64,000 bases of DNA from the NCBI GenBank assembly GCA_017524445.1, contig JAFXVP010000053.1:41504-105503 (forward strand). Reading direction: 5' to 3'. This DNA comes from Clostridia bacterium. GTDB lineage: Bacteria; Bacillota; Clostridia; Christensenellales; CAG-138. How positions within the stretch are numbered: the stretch's first letter is position 1; each line of letters begins with the position of its first letter. The notes below the pieces were generated by a model. It saw nothing but the letters and a program-made list of their open reading frames with translations, had not been told where the DNA came from and ran no database searches. This document shows, piece by piece, positions 33,736 to 42,185 of this stretch. The position numbers were made by a program, and so were the translations under genes.

Positions 33736-35172
33736 ATGAAAAAACAAGCATTTATCATTCTTATCGCAGTTCTTTTGCTTCTCTGCGCCTGTCAGCCGAC
33801 GCCGGAGAGTTCCATTATCGTGGGGAAGGATCAGCAGCAGATGATCGAGAAAGCGCAGGAGACCGCGATTTATGCCTCTCCGGATGCGTCTGTGCAGAAG
33901 GTCGACTGGTACGCACGCCTCGGCGCGCCCGAGCAGTATACGACGACGCTGAAAAGCGCAGGAGGGCGGCTCACGGTGGAAGTCGATGCAGACGTGATTC
34001 TTCCGAGCGCAGAGCTGCCCATTGTTCATGTCGTTCCGCGCAGTTTTTCGGATGAGGACGCACAGCGGATCGTGAAAGCGCTTTTGGGAGACGATCCGCA
34101 ATGTATCGAATGGACCGGAAACAACAGAACGAAAGCAATGTGTGAACGCCTGATACCGATATGGAAGGATGCGCTGGATCATTGGGAAGACTACGGAAGT
34201 CTGGTTTACGATCGATTTGAGACGAAAGAGGAATTTGAAGAGGCGCTGCAGCAGCTGATTCTGGAGGCGGCTTCCGCACCGGAGACGCCGGAAACGTTTC
34301 CGCCTGTATATGAATGGGAGCCGACAGTCTGGAATACTGCTGCGGGACAAAAGACGTATGGCGACGCAAGCCTGATGTTGAACACTTTGAATGAAGACGG
34401 CACGCGATCCTTTCTTGAAGTCTATAACGGCGCGGACGTCAAGCGCAGCAGCGTTTTTTACCTCAGGGATGCTGACGGCCCTGTCTATTTCTGGGGACAG
34501 GACGCCTCTGCGTGGCCGAACGAGCTGTCCGTCACGGAGGATGAAGCCCGCCTGATCGCGGAAAACAAGCTCCATGAAATGGGATTTGAAAACCTGACTT
34601 GTGCACTGTCAAAAGCATCACGGTATTATTGGGGCGGCGTCGTACGGGAAAACAATCCGTACCAACCTTGTTGGACGTTTGTGTTCACACCCGAGGTAAA
34701 CGGTACCGCACTTACCTATACCTACCGCACAGAGGTAGAAAACACGGATTATAACCGCTTCTGGAGTTATGAGCGCTGTTATATTGTGGTGGACGAACAG
34801 GGCGTTGCCGCGCTGACGTATGAAGACATTTGCACGCCGGACGAGATCACGGTACAGGCCTGCTCCTTGCTGCCGTATGATAAAATCATCGAGATTTTTG
34901 AAAAGATGGTTTTGATCGTGGACAACAACGCGGACAGCATAAACCGCGACACGACATATTCCATCACCTCAATTCGCCTCGGCATGGTCAGTATCCCCGA
35001 GCAGGACGGCGAAGGCGGGTATATGGTTCCATGCTGGGACTTCATGGGAGATCCGTTCTCTTCGGATGATTTCCCAGATTTCTGGCGGCAGATGGGTTGG
35101 TCGCAGGACGGGAGCCATTCCTTTCTGACAATCAACGCGATCGACGGCAGCATCATCCGCCGCGGTCAGTAA
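33736..35172 (+). CDS. Array lipoprotein 3 (block A, CQPTP head)
   Basis: A 478-aa lipoprotein (Cys19 in L-L-C-A-C-Q-P-T-P-E-S). It has L-G-A-P-E near residue 57, a degenerate linker (L-E-A-A-S-A-P-E), L-L-P-Y-D-K-I-I-E-I-F-E-K-M, and I-N-A-I-D-G-S-I-I. Its tail then differs: R-R-G-Q replaces the usual D-P..G-Y, one of three such exceptions in the array. The start is 3 bases after the previous stop, with the ribosome site probably in the end of that gene (GGGGTATTGAG). Its middle domain has no close partner here. Confidence 0.85.
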   Translation: MKKQAFIILIAVLLLLCACQPTPESSIIVGKDQQQMIEKAQETAIYASPDASVQKVDWYARLGAPEQYTTTLKSAGGRLTVEVDADVILPSAELPIVHVVPRSFSDEDAQRIVKALLGDDPQCIEWTGNNRTKAMCERLIPIWKDALDHWEDYGSLVYDRFETKEEFEEALQQLILEAASAPETPETFPPVYEWEPTVWNTAAGQKTYGDASLMLNTLNEDGTRSFLEVYNGADVKRSSVFYLRDADGPVYFWGQDASAWPNELSVTEDEARLIAENKLHEMGFENLTCALSKASRYYWGGVVRENNPYQPCWTFVFTPEVNGTALTYTYRTEVENTDYNRFWSYERCYIVVDEQGVAALTYEDICTPDEITVQACSLLPYDKIIEIFEKMVLIVDNNADSINRDTTYSITSIRLGMVSIPEQDGEGGYMVPCWDFMGDPFSSDDFPDFWRQMGWSQDGSHSFLTINAIDGSIIRRGQ

Positions 35173-35194
35173 TGCTGCAGAAAGGAGGTCGACC

Positions 35195-36679
35195 ATGAAA
35201 AAACGTGTATTTATCATACTCTTTGCAGCACTCCTCCTTCTCTGCGCCTGTCAGCCGACCCCGGAAGAGGACGCGGTAAAACAGAAGGACACGAACGTGC
35301 TGATCGACACGGTCCTTTCGGAGCAGTCGGAGAAAACCGAAACGGGAGAAGCACCCGTTCCGGTGAAAGATCAGATGCCGGATCGTTTTGCAGCCGATTT
35401 TTATACGCCTGCCCAAAACGTACATGTCGTTGTCGATGCGCCGATTTGCGTGCTGACGGACGGGACGCTCCCAATGGTGCGAGTGGAGCGGGCAAAGCTG
35501 ACCACGGAGCAGCGCGTGACGCTTGCGAAGCGGCTTTTGCACACGGACAAGCTCTATGTCTGGTCGTATCGGGTGACGCGCGAGGATCTTGAACGCGAAA
35601 TTGCCAATCTCATACAGGAACCTACGCCGGAACAGAAGGCGGCGTGGATGCGCGAGGATCCGGAAAACACGGAGGAGCGCTGGGATGAAATTATGGAAAA
35701 CCGGAAAAAGGATCTGGCGCAGCTGCAGGAGCAATACCGGAATCTCAGCGACGGCAAAACGGAGCCGTTTCCGGAATGGGATGGGATCGTGCCGAACGAT
35801 GGCAGGCCGGTTATGATCGTTGCCGATCCGTATGCCGGCGGCAGCTGGGAGCTTTCAAACGACCATATCGACTGGCGCGGTAACGATGCCGATATGCCGA
35901 TTTTTTACACGGCAGGATGCGACGTCGATCGGGACGGCAGCTATTGGGCAGATGTCTTTTGCCGGAAAGCAAACGGAGAAGCAGGCGCGGAACGGATCGC
36001 GCCGGAACGCTACGGCGAGGTGCACGAAGGCGCTTCGATCTCGGCAAAGGAAGCCGCACAAGTTGCGCTTTCCTGTCTGGATGGGTACGGTTCATTCGGG
36101 ATCGCGGATATTTATTGGACGAATAACGCAACAAACGGCGGCGATGACGCCTTTGTCCAAAAGACGTGGGCATACGGAATTCGGCTGACGCCGGCGGTGC
36201 ACGGAGCGGGAATGCCGTACTGCAATGTTATGGCAAGCGAAAACGACCCGATCAACGACGTTATGCGCGGATGGGAATACAGCCATATCTCCGCAGTCGT
36301 GGACGGCAGCGGAAAGCTGCTTGCCTGGAACTGGGTGGGCGTGTTGAAAGAAACGGAAGTTTATTCCGAGTCCGCGCCGCTGCTGCCGTTTGCGGAGATC
36401 GAGCAGCTTTTTGAGCAGCAGATCAACCGCAAGCTTGCGTATGAGGAGATGCAGGACGCGACGCTGACCGTGGACAATGTCCAGCTCGGGTTGTTCCGCA
36501 TCCGTGAACAGAATGATATGGATCATGGGCTCCTTGTTCCCGCCTGGGTTTTTCGCGGCACGCTGGTTCCCTCCGAGAACAGCGGTTGGGCGGGTCTCAC
36601 ACAGCGCTATGATACGGAGCCGGTGCTGATTATAAACGCCATCGACGGCAGCGTGATCGATCCGCAAAAAGGGTATTGA
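35195..36679 (+). CDS. Array lipoprotein 4 (block A, CQPTP head)
   Basis: A 494-aa lipoprotein (Cys19). It forms a clear pair with array member 9: both have A-V-K-Q-K-D-T-N-V-L-I-D-T-V after the head, V-L-T-D-G..P-M..R-V-E-R, R-L-L-H-T..L-Y, a D-I-Y-W-(T/S)-N-N-A segment, L-L-P-F-x-E-I-x-x-L-F-E-Q-Q and the tail G-Y. The pair lies in different blocks, so the copy is not the result of a simple tandem event. AGAAAGGAGG precedes the ATG. The N-terminal 26 residues instead match its block neighbours. Confidence 0.85.
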   Translation: MKKRVFIILFAALLLLCACQPTPEEDAVKQKDTNVLIDTVLSEQSEKTETGEAPVPVKDQMPDRFAADFYTPAQNVHVVVDAPICVLTDGTLPMVRVERAKLTTEQRVTLAKRLLHTDKLYVWSYRVTREDLEREIANLIQEPTPEQKAAWMREDPENTEERWDEIMENRKKDLAQLQEQYRNLSDGKTEPFPEWDGIVPNDGRPVMIVADPYAGGSWELSNDHIDWRGNDADMPIFYTAGCDVDRDGSYWADVFCRKANGEAGAERIAPERYGEVHEGASISAKEAAQVALSCLDGYGSFGIADIYWTNNATNGGDDAFVQKTWAYGIRLTPAVHGAGMPYCNVMASENDPINDVMRGWEYSHISAVVDGSGKLLAWNWVGVLKETEVYSESAPLLPFAEIEQLFEQQINRKLAYEEMQDATLTVDNVQLGLFRIREQNDMDHGLLVPAWVFRGTLVPSENSGWAGLTQRYDTEPVLIINAIDGSVIDPQKGY

Positions 36680-36682
36680 GCC

Positions 36683-38245
36683 ATGAGAAAACATATTTGT
36701 ATCATATTGTTTGCAGCGCTTCTGCTTCTCTGCGCTTGTCAGCCGACGCCGGAGGAGCCGTTTGTGATCGGCAAGGACAATGAAGCAATGATTGAAAAAG
36801 CGAAGGAGACCGGCGTACCGACGCCGACGGGTGAAAGTCTGTATGAAATGCTCGGCGCGCCGAGGACCTATACGATCGATCTCAAAAGCGAGACGGCGCG
36901 TGTGATCGTTAAGGGCGAAGCGCGTGTGGTACTTCCGGAAACGGACCGGCTCCCGCTTGCGTACGTGCAGGCGACGCGGTTCAGTCAGGAGCAGGTCTAC
37001 GCCTTTTTCAATGCGCTGACGGCGGGAAAAGAAATGTATGATATTCCCACCGCTACGCCGAAAAGCGTTATTGAGAAACGGATGCAGGCGGAGCAGGACC
37101 GGCTGAACGAGTTGTTGACGCAGGGAAAGGGCGACGAGGACGGCGAAGTGCGCGCCCGTCGCGAGACCATCAGGAGTCTGCAGCAGGAATATCAGAACGC
37201 ACCGGAAGAAGTCGCACTGGTTCGAAACGACGGGACACTGCAGTCGTATGACATAAACTTCATGGGAAAGTTCCACGGCACAGCGTCGGGCGTTTATGCG
37301 ATCAGCTCACCGTTTGAAGAGAAACAATGCAATTTCAGAGTCAAGAATGACGCCGATTATGCAGACAGCGGCAGCTATACCTTTGTCGATGAGAACGGCA
37401 ACGTACAGGACCTTACGCCGGAAAGCGGATCCAACCTGCTGTACGTCCGGGAAAGCGGCAAAATGATCGGCACATGGACAAGCGGCAATGTGTTGCTGGA
37501 CGTGACAAGTGAAAGCGAAACCGGCGCCGCCGTTCAGCTTCCCGTCGGGCTGACGATCGAAGGACACCTGTCGCCTGAAACGCTGCTGCTTTCCGTGACG
37601 CCCGCCGAGGCGCGGAAACAAGCGGAGACATTGATCACACAGTGCGGCGTCAACGATATGACGGTGGACGGCGTGTATCTGCTGACGGACCGGCAGCCGC
37701 TGTCCCCCGATTGGGTCGATGCGGACTATCTCGCGGAGCAGCGCGCACTTCCGGAACATCAGGCGTATGCAATTCGCTTTCTTCGGAAGGTGACGGGCGT
37801 GCCCGTGGAAAGCTATTACGGCATCAGTCAGGTGAAGGTGGACGACAGCGGGTACGGGCCGCAGTGGTTTTACGAGGTGCTTGAGGTGGATGTGGACGAT
37901 GCAGGCATTATGACCGTGTGCTGGACCGGACCTTTAAAGATTGAGTCGGTCATCACCGATCAGGCTGCGCTGCTCCCGTTCTCTCAGATTCAGGAAATCT
38001 TTGAAAAAATGATGCCTGTGGTTTACGCAAACTACGGCGTGGATTCGGATTTTCAGATCGAGGTCAAAGAGGTGCGTCTGTGCCTTTGGCGCATCTTCGA
38101 CAAGGATTCCTATACGCGCGGCATTCTCGCGCCGGTCTGGTGCTTCTATGGCTCGCTGAACGGACGTCGCGGCATGGAGTTTCAGCCGATCCTGATTCTG
38201 AACGCCGTCGACGGCAGCGTGATCGACCCGCGGAACGGGTATTGA
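36683..38245 (+). CDS. Array lipoprotein 5 (block A, CQPTP head)
   Basis: At 520 aa this is the longest member (Cys19; head Q-P-T-P-E-E-P-F-V-I-G-K-D-N). L-G-A-P-R, L-Q-Q-E-Y-Q-N-A-P-E, L-L-P-F-S-Q-I-Q-E-I-F-E-K-M and the tail L-N-A-V-D-G-S-V-I-D-P-R-N-G-Y are present. The extra length lies in the central domain (residues 190-330), which includes a Gly/Ser-rich stretch. It begins 3 bases after array gene 4 and ends 14 bases before gene 6, so all are one transcription unit. Confidence 0.85.
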   Translation: MRKHICIILFAALLLLCACQPTPEEPFVIGKDNEAMIEKAKETGVPTPTGESLYEMLGAPRTYTIDLKSETARVIVKGEARVVLPETDRLPLAYVQATRFSQEQVYAFFNALTAGKEMYDIPTATPKSVIEKRMQAEQDRLNELLTQGKGDEDGEVRARRETIRSLQQEYQNAPEEVALVRNDGTLQSYDINFMGKFHGTASGVYAISSPFEEKQCNFRVKNDADYADSGSYTFVDENGNVQDLTPESGSNLLYVRESGKMIGTWTSGNVLLDVTSESETGAAVQLPVGLTIEGHLSPETLLLSVTPAEARKQAETLITQCGVNDMTVDGVYLLTDRQPLSPDWVDADYLAEQRALPEHQAYAIRFLRKVTGVPVESYYGISQVKVDDSGYGPQWFYEVLEVDVDDAGIMTVCWTGPLKIESVITDQAALLPFSQIQEIFEKMMPVVYANYGVDSDFQIEVKEVRLCLWRIFDKDSYTRGILAPVWCFYGSLNGRRGMEFQPILILNAVDGSVIDPRNGY

Positions 38246-38259
38246 GAAAGGAGAATGCT

Positions 38260-39792
38260 ATGAAAAAGTGTGTTTGCATCATGCTCCTTGCAGCCCTCTT
38301 GCTTCTTTGCGCCTGTCAGCCGACGCCGGAGGAGCCGGTCGTGGTTCAAAAGGATTTCGACGTCATGATCGAAAAGGCGAAGCAAACGCCGGTCGCGGAA
38401 ACGGTCATTATCGACGAGGCGGCACAGTCGACCGCGCCTGCAGAGGCGAACGAAACCGCAAAGCCCGGCGAGCGCGTCGTCGATTCGTTTACCGGACGGT
38501 CGGAGAATTTCAAAGTAACGATTGATGCAGAGGTGACCCGCCCCGACGGCCCGCTGCCGATCATGCGCATCAAGCCCACGGAGTTCACGCCCGAAACGGC
38601 GCAGAAATACTTTGACGTACTCACAGCGGGATATGATCTCTATACGCAGGAACAGCTGGAAACCAAACCGTTTCTCGAAGCGATGATCGCGGATCTTCAG
38701 GATCAGCTGGACAACTGGATCCCCACGGCAGTATTTGAAAGCGAGGACCAGCGCAAACAAGAAGCGAAGTATCTGAAACAACTCATCAAAGAGTATCAGG
38801 AAAAATGGAAGACGGCAAAGGACGATCCCGGCGAGCCGGTGCGCAATATTGCGGACTATAAAGACCTGCACTTTTTAAGCGCCGACCGCGACTGCAAGAT
38901 ACAATTCAGCTGGCGGCCGAACAGCACGGTCACGTACGGGAAGAAGACCGTTACCTATCTGCAGAGCGGCATTTCCTTTGTGGATCGCACCCGTTACCCG
39001 GAGACGACGTCCGGATCTTTTATGAAGTGCGCGGATGTAACCGGGCAAACAACCGTGCCGCGTGGGACCGATCTCAAAAAGACGCCTGTGGACGCGCAGC
39101 GCGAGGCGGAAGCTTTGCTTGCGGCAATCGGCATTGAAGATATGGTCTCGGATCGCGTGTTTTTGATGCAGGAAGTGGTGCTCAGTGAAGGCAAAGAGGG
39201 CTACGCGATCAATCCGGAACTGCCGGCAGATTACCAATTTCGGTATCTGTATGAGGTGCGCTTCAATCGCGTCGTCAACGGAGTGCAGGTGACCGATCCG
39301 AGCCCGTTCGCGACATCCTCTTCGCATGACGAAACGGTTGTCGCGCCGGAATGGGATTACGAGTCGCTGTTCGTCTGGGTCTCCGATCTCGGCATTTGTC
39401 AATTCGATCAGCGCGCGCCGATCGAGATCATGGAAATGAAGGTCTCCGATGCGACGCTGCTGCCGTTCGACAGAATTCTCGAGATCGCAAAGAAGATGAT
39501 CCCGATCATCTATGAGGATCCGCTTTTCAACAATGATCAGATTACCGGAATGGAGTTTCATTTCACCCGTATCACGCTTTCCCTGCAGCGAATTTCCGAG
39601 CGTGACAATATGAATTACGGACTATTGACGCCGGTATGGAACTTCTGGGGTACGCAACTTTATCATTATGAAGACGGCAGCATGCTCTGGTGGAACAACA
39701 TGGATTCGGCATTGGGACCGTGCAGCGCGTATCCGCTGCTTTCGATCAACGCCGTCGACGGCAGCGTGATCGATCCGATGCAGGGGTATTGA
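38260..39792 (+). CDS. Array lipoprotein 6 (block A, CQPTP head)
   Basis: A 510-aa lipoprotein starting at ATG 38260 behind GAAAGGAGAATGCT; the frame is open far upstream, but only this start gives the family's signal peptide (Cys19). A negatively charged Thr/Ala-rich spacer (residues 40-70) follows the head. The linker is K-E-Y-Q-E-K-W-K-T-A-K, and the last third has L-L-P-F-D-R-I-L-E-I-A-K-K-M, S-L-Q-R-I-S-E-R-D and I-N-A-V-D-G-S-V-I-D-P-M-Q-G-Y. The T-R-I-T-L-S-L-Q-R phrase and P-V-W-N-F-W-G are shared with member 14. It closes block A and is followed by a terminator. Confidence 0.85.
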   Translation: MKKCVCIMLLAALLLLCACQPTPEEPVVVQKDFDVMIEKAKQTPVAETVIIDEAAQSTAPAEANETAKPGERVVDSFTGRSENFKVTIDAEVTRPDGPLPIMRIKPTEFTPETAQKYFDVLTAGYDLYTQEQLETKPFLEAMIADLQDQLDNWIPTAVFESEDQRKQEAKYLKQLIKEYQEKWKTAKDDPGEPVRNIADYKDLHFLSADRDCKIQFSWRPNSTVTYGKKTVTYLQSGISFVDRTRYPETTSGSFMKCADVTGQTTVPRGTDLKKTPVDAQREAEALLAAIGIEDMVSDRVFLMQEVVLSEGKEGYAINPELPADYQFRYLYEVRFNRVVNGVQVTDPSPFATSSSHDETVVAPEWDYESLFVWVSDLGICQFDQRAPIEIMEMKVSDATLLPFDRILEIAKKMIPIIYEDPLFNNDQITGMEFHFTRITLSLQRISERDNMNYGLLTPVWNFWGTQLYHYEDGSMLWWNNMDSALGPCSAYPLLSINAVDGSVIDPMQGY

Positions 39793-39811
39793 GCCAAACG
39801 AAATGCGTGAG

Positions 39812-39838
39812 GCGATCGGAAGCGGTCGCCTTTTTGCT
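39812..39838 (+). terminator. Terminator of lipoprotein block A
   Basis: GGCGATC and GGTCGCC pair (one U-G) around GGAAGC and are followed by TTTTTG, 20 bases after the last block A gene. Confidence 0.8.
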
Positions 39839-39843
39839 TTCAT

Positions 39844-39871
39844 TTGACAAGGAACGATTTTGTAGTAAAAT
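39844..39871 (+). promoter_or_regulatory. Promoter of the second ECF sigma gene
   Basis: TTGACA (39844-39849), 16 bases, TAAAAT (39866-39871), followed by TAGGAGCAGAAGGAGC before the GTG start. Confidence 0.7.
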
Positions 39872-39886
39872 AGGAGCAGAAGGAGC

Positions 39887-40462
39887 GTGATCCGCATTTT
39901 ACCGCTGTTCCTTGCGATCATTGAAAACGAATCGGACCGTGCGTTTTTGAGTACGCTGTACGAAGAAAACTACGAGGCGATGGTTCGGAAAGCAAAGTCT
40001 ATGCTGTATGACGATGCCGCTGCGGAGGACGTCATACAGGATACCTTTGTTTACTTTGCAAGGAATCTCGATAAGATTTACAAAGTTCCATGCAACACTT
40101 TGCCCTTTTACATCGTTATGTGTGTTAAAAGGAAGTGTATTGATTACTTGCGCGCCCAGAAAGCAAAAAGCAAAATGATAGCCGGAAGCATCGACAGCGA
40201 CGAATATCCCTACGAGCTGCCGGACAAGGGCGTCTCGGTAGAGGAACAGGCGCTTTTGAAGATCGACGCAGAGTCGGTGCAGAAAGCGTTTTCCTTCCTG
40301 CCGGAAAGCCTGAAGGATGTGCTGCGCTATAAATACCTTCTGGAAATGAAGGACGAAGAGATTGCAAAGCTGCTCGGCGTGAAAAAGGTGACGGTCAGAA
40401 GCTATCTGACGCGGGCAAGACAGGCGGTTTATGAGATCTGCAAGGAGAAGGGCTATGTCTGA
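39887..40462 (+). CDS. ECF-type RNA polymerase sigma factor (second)
   Basis: A 191-aa factor starting at GTG 39887. Region 2 is Y-E-E-N-Y-E-A-M-V-R-K-A-K-S-M-L-Y-D-D-A-A-A-E-D-V-I-Q-D-T-F, and region 4 is L-L-E-M-K-D-E-E-I-A-K-L-L-G-V-K-K-V-T-V-R-S-Y-L-T-R-A-R. The sequence is unlike the first ECF factor (26369) outside these motifs. It overlaps the following anti-sigma gene by 8 bases. Its placement inside the lipoprotein array suggests that it reads another envelope signal; promoters with a CGTC -10 element lie just downstream (41681, 43733). Confidence 0.88.
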   Translation: MIRILPLFLAIIENESDRAFLSTLYEENYEAMVRKAKSMLYDDAAAEDVIQDTFVYFARNLDKIYKVPCNTLPFYIVMCVKRKCIDYLRAQKAKSKMIAGSIDSDEYPYELPDKGVSVEEQALLKIDAESVQKAFSFLPESLKDVLRYKYLLEMKDEEIAKLLGVKKVTVRSYLTRARQAVYEICKEKGYV

Positions 40463-41588
40463 AAAGCAGATTGACGCATTATTCCGCAAGATCGTGCAAA
40501 ACGATGCGGAAGAAGAAAGCAGGAAGCTCGTGGAACAGCGGTCGGAGAATCCCGGCAACGCGGTTCCCGAACTGTCGCGCCTTCGTTTTGAAAAGATGCT
40601 GGACCGCGAGCTTTCCGACGGCACGGCAAAAAAGGAAAAAACACGGCGCAGGTTCGTTCTTTCACGCACGGCAAAACGGATCGTCGTCGCTGCAGCCGCG
40701 TGCTTTGTGGTTATGTTCGGGCTGATGATGACCTCCGAAGCCGTGCGCGGCCGCATCACGCAGTTTTTTATTACACTGACCCGTGGACACGCACAGGTTG
40801 AATTGGACAATACCGAAGAGCTGCCGCCGTCGGAGAAGGTCATTTATCAGTTGACCTATGTCCCGGAAGGGTATCGTCTTGTTTCAGAGGAGCATGCGAT
40901 CGGACAGCAGCTCAGATATCGAAAGAGCGAGGAAGAACTGTTTGACTTTGATGTGTACACCAGAGACGCCGTTACACAGCTGGATACAGAATTTGCGCGG
41001 AAGGTCGAATATGTTGATATTCACGGGGAAACAGGTCTGTTGATCGTATACGACGATTATGCGACGGTTTCATGGTCAAACGAGCAGTATCTTTTCTGTA
41101 TCGGCGGCACGCTTTCCGAGAAAGAGGTTTTGAAGATCGCGAACGGCGTGACGGTTGCGGAAAACTATCCCGAAGTCGATCCGGAAAACTTTGAAGAGAC
41201 TGACGGAATCGAGGTGGACGGATTCGATGATCCGCCGGTCATATGGGAAAACTGCTATGACCTCGGCTATCTGCCGGATGGTTTTGAACGCACGTATGCA
41301 AGAAAAGAACCAACGCAGCTGTTCCAGTATCAGAGAGAGCATGATTTCCTGGACTTCTTTGTACAGCCGAACGCGGAAGCCGGAAAATCCGATACCGGCA
41401 ACGCAGACAGGGTCGAGCAGATCACCATCAACGGCTGTGCCGGTCTGCTGATCGTCCGCCGTGATCGTATTACGGTCACATGGTCCAACGAGACCGACAC
41501 GTTCCTCGTTGAAGGAAATATCGGCGAAGAAGAAATGCTGAAAATCGCAAACAGCGTGTTTATCGGAACGGTTATCGTTCAGCCATAG
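40455..41588 (+). CDS. Membrane anti-sigma-like protein, duplicated external domain
   Basis: A 377-aa protein from ATG 40455, within the end of the sigma gene and after AAGGAGAAGG. A cytoplasmic N-terminal part of about 80 residues (K-Q-I-D-A-L-F-R-K-I-V) is followed by one membrane segment (I-V-V-A-A-A-A-C-F-V-V-M-F-G-L-M). The outside portion has two DUF4367-like repeats, each with Y-x-P-E/D-G-(Y/F), G-L-L-I-V and T-V-(S/T)-W-S-N-E, then E-x-L-K-I-A-N. This architecture parallels that at 26928, though the two proteins are distant. Confidence 0.8.
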   Translation: MSEKQIDALFRKIVQNDAEEESRKLVEQRSENPGNAVPELSRLRFEKMLDRELSDGTAKKEKTRRRFVLSRTAKRIVVAAAACFVVMFGLMMTSEAVRGRITQFFITLTRGHAQVELDNTEELPPSEKVIYQLTYVPEGYRLVSEEHAIGQQLRYRKSEEELFDFDVYTRDAVTQLDTEFARKVEYVDIHGETGLLIVYDDYATVSWSNEQYLFCIGGTLSEKEVLKIANGVTVAENYPEVDPENFEETDGIEVDGFDDPPVIWENCYDLGYLPDGFERTYARKEPTQLFQYQREHDFLDFFVQPNAEAGKSDTGNADRVEQITINGCAGLLIVRRDRITVTWSNETDTFLVEGNIGEEEMLKIANSVFIGTVIVQP

Positions 41589-41609
41589 AAAACTGCAACA
41601 TATTTGTCT

Positions 41610-41648
41610 CCCGGATCGTTATGGAAAGTATAACGACCCGGGTTTTTT
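41610..41648 (+). terminator. Terminator of the second sigma/anti-sigma operon
   Basis: CCCGG-A-TCGTTAT and ATAACGA-C-CCGGG form a long stem with one mismatch, followed by TTTTTT. Confidence 0.9.
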
Positions 41649-41657
41649 AATATACCG

Positions 41658-41695
41658 CGTCACATAAATGCATTTTGATACGTCTTTATAGGTAG
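41658..41695 (+). promoter_or_regulatory. ECF-like promoter with CGTC -10 element
   Basis: The 15-base string ATACGTCTTTATAGG (CGTC at 41681) recurs at 43731. CGTC is a typical -10 core of ECF sigma promoters; the -35 here (CGTCAC near 41658) is weak. It directly precedes the 104-aa lipoprotein gene. Confidence 0.45.
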
Positions 41696-41718
41696 AGAAT
41701 AAAAAAGGGAGGGGAACC

Positions 41719-42033
41719 ATGAAACGAATTATTGCATGTTTGCTGCTGCTTTTTTTGACCGCCTGTATGCTTCCCGCTGCAGAATCGAACGCCGCGCAGC
41801 CCGCGGTGAAGGCGTACGATACCGTGTATTGCTGGTCGGGACATGCCTTTTACCGCACGCCGGACGAAAGCGAGTATGCGGGAAGGATCGAAAGCGTCGT
41901 TCCAGAAACGGAGAAACCTGTCGAAAACAACGAAGCGAACGTTCCGTGTCAGGATGCGCCGTTCGTCCTTTTAGACGACGGGATCGCCCTGCTTCTGAAC
42001 GGCGAATGGCAGTTTTTCCGCCCGGCATGCTGA
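41719..42033 (+). CDS. Small lipoprotein (104 aa) within the array
   Basis: A short lipoprotein with signal M-K-R-I-I-A-C-L-L-L-L-F-L-T-A-C (Cys16), resembling the array signals, but with M-L-P-A-A-E after the cysteine instead of Q/V-P-T-P-E and none of the other family motifs. It has two further cysteine positions (Y-C-W-S-G-H and N-V-P-C-Q) and ends P-A-C. AAAGGGAGGGG precedes the ATG. It sits behind an ECF-like promoter, so it may be a target of the adjacent sigma factor. The function is unknown. Confidence 0.75.
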   Translation: MKRIIACLLLLFLTACMLPAAESNAAQPAVKAYDTVYCWSGHAFYRTPDESEYAGRIESVVPETEKPVENNEANVPCQDAPFVLLDDGIALLLNGEWQFFRPAC

Positions 42034-42080
42034 GCGCTTCGCTGTAAACAGTCTGTCCCCTTTTACGACAGTCTGACATT

Positions 42081-42155
42081 TTACAACTCAATTACAACTC
42101 TCTTACAAGTCGATTACATCTCTGTCGCAATTTGTACGAATTTGGGTGGTAGCAT
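42081..42155 (+). promoter_or_regulatory. Operator-promoter of array gene 7 with four TTACA repeats
   Basis: TTACA occurs at 42081, 42092, 42103 and 42114, exactly 11 bp apart, with a degenerate fifth copy (TCGCA) at 42125. The -10-like TAGCAT starts at 42150, again 36 bp after the last true TTACA. This is the most regular operator array in the window. Confidence 0.75.
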
Positions 42156-42185
42156 GGAAGCAGAAACAAAAAGGAGGAATCAAGG

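Noticed and set aside
32323..34575. Long open frame of 750 codons on the minus strand opposite array genes 2 and 3
   Set aside because: It is antisense to two well-supported lipoprotein genes, its product is Arg/His-rich low-quality sequence, and similar antisense frames occur opposite other GC-rich genes (for example 19457-21499 and 49378-51210). It is a codon-bias shadow.
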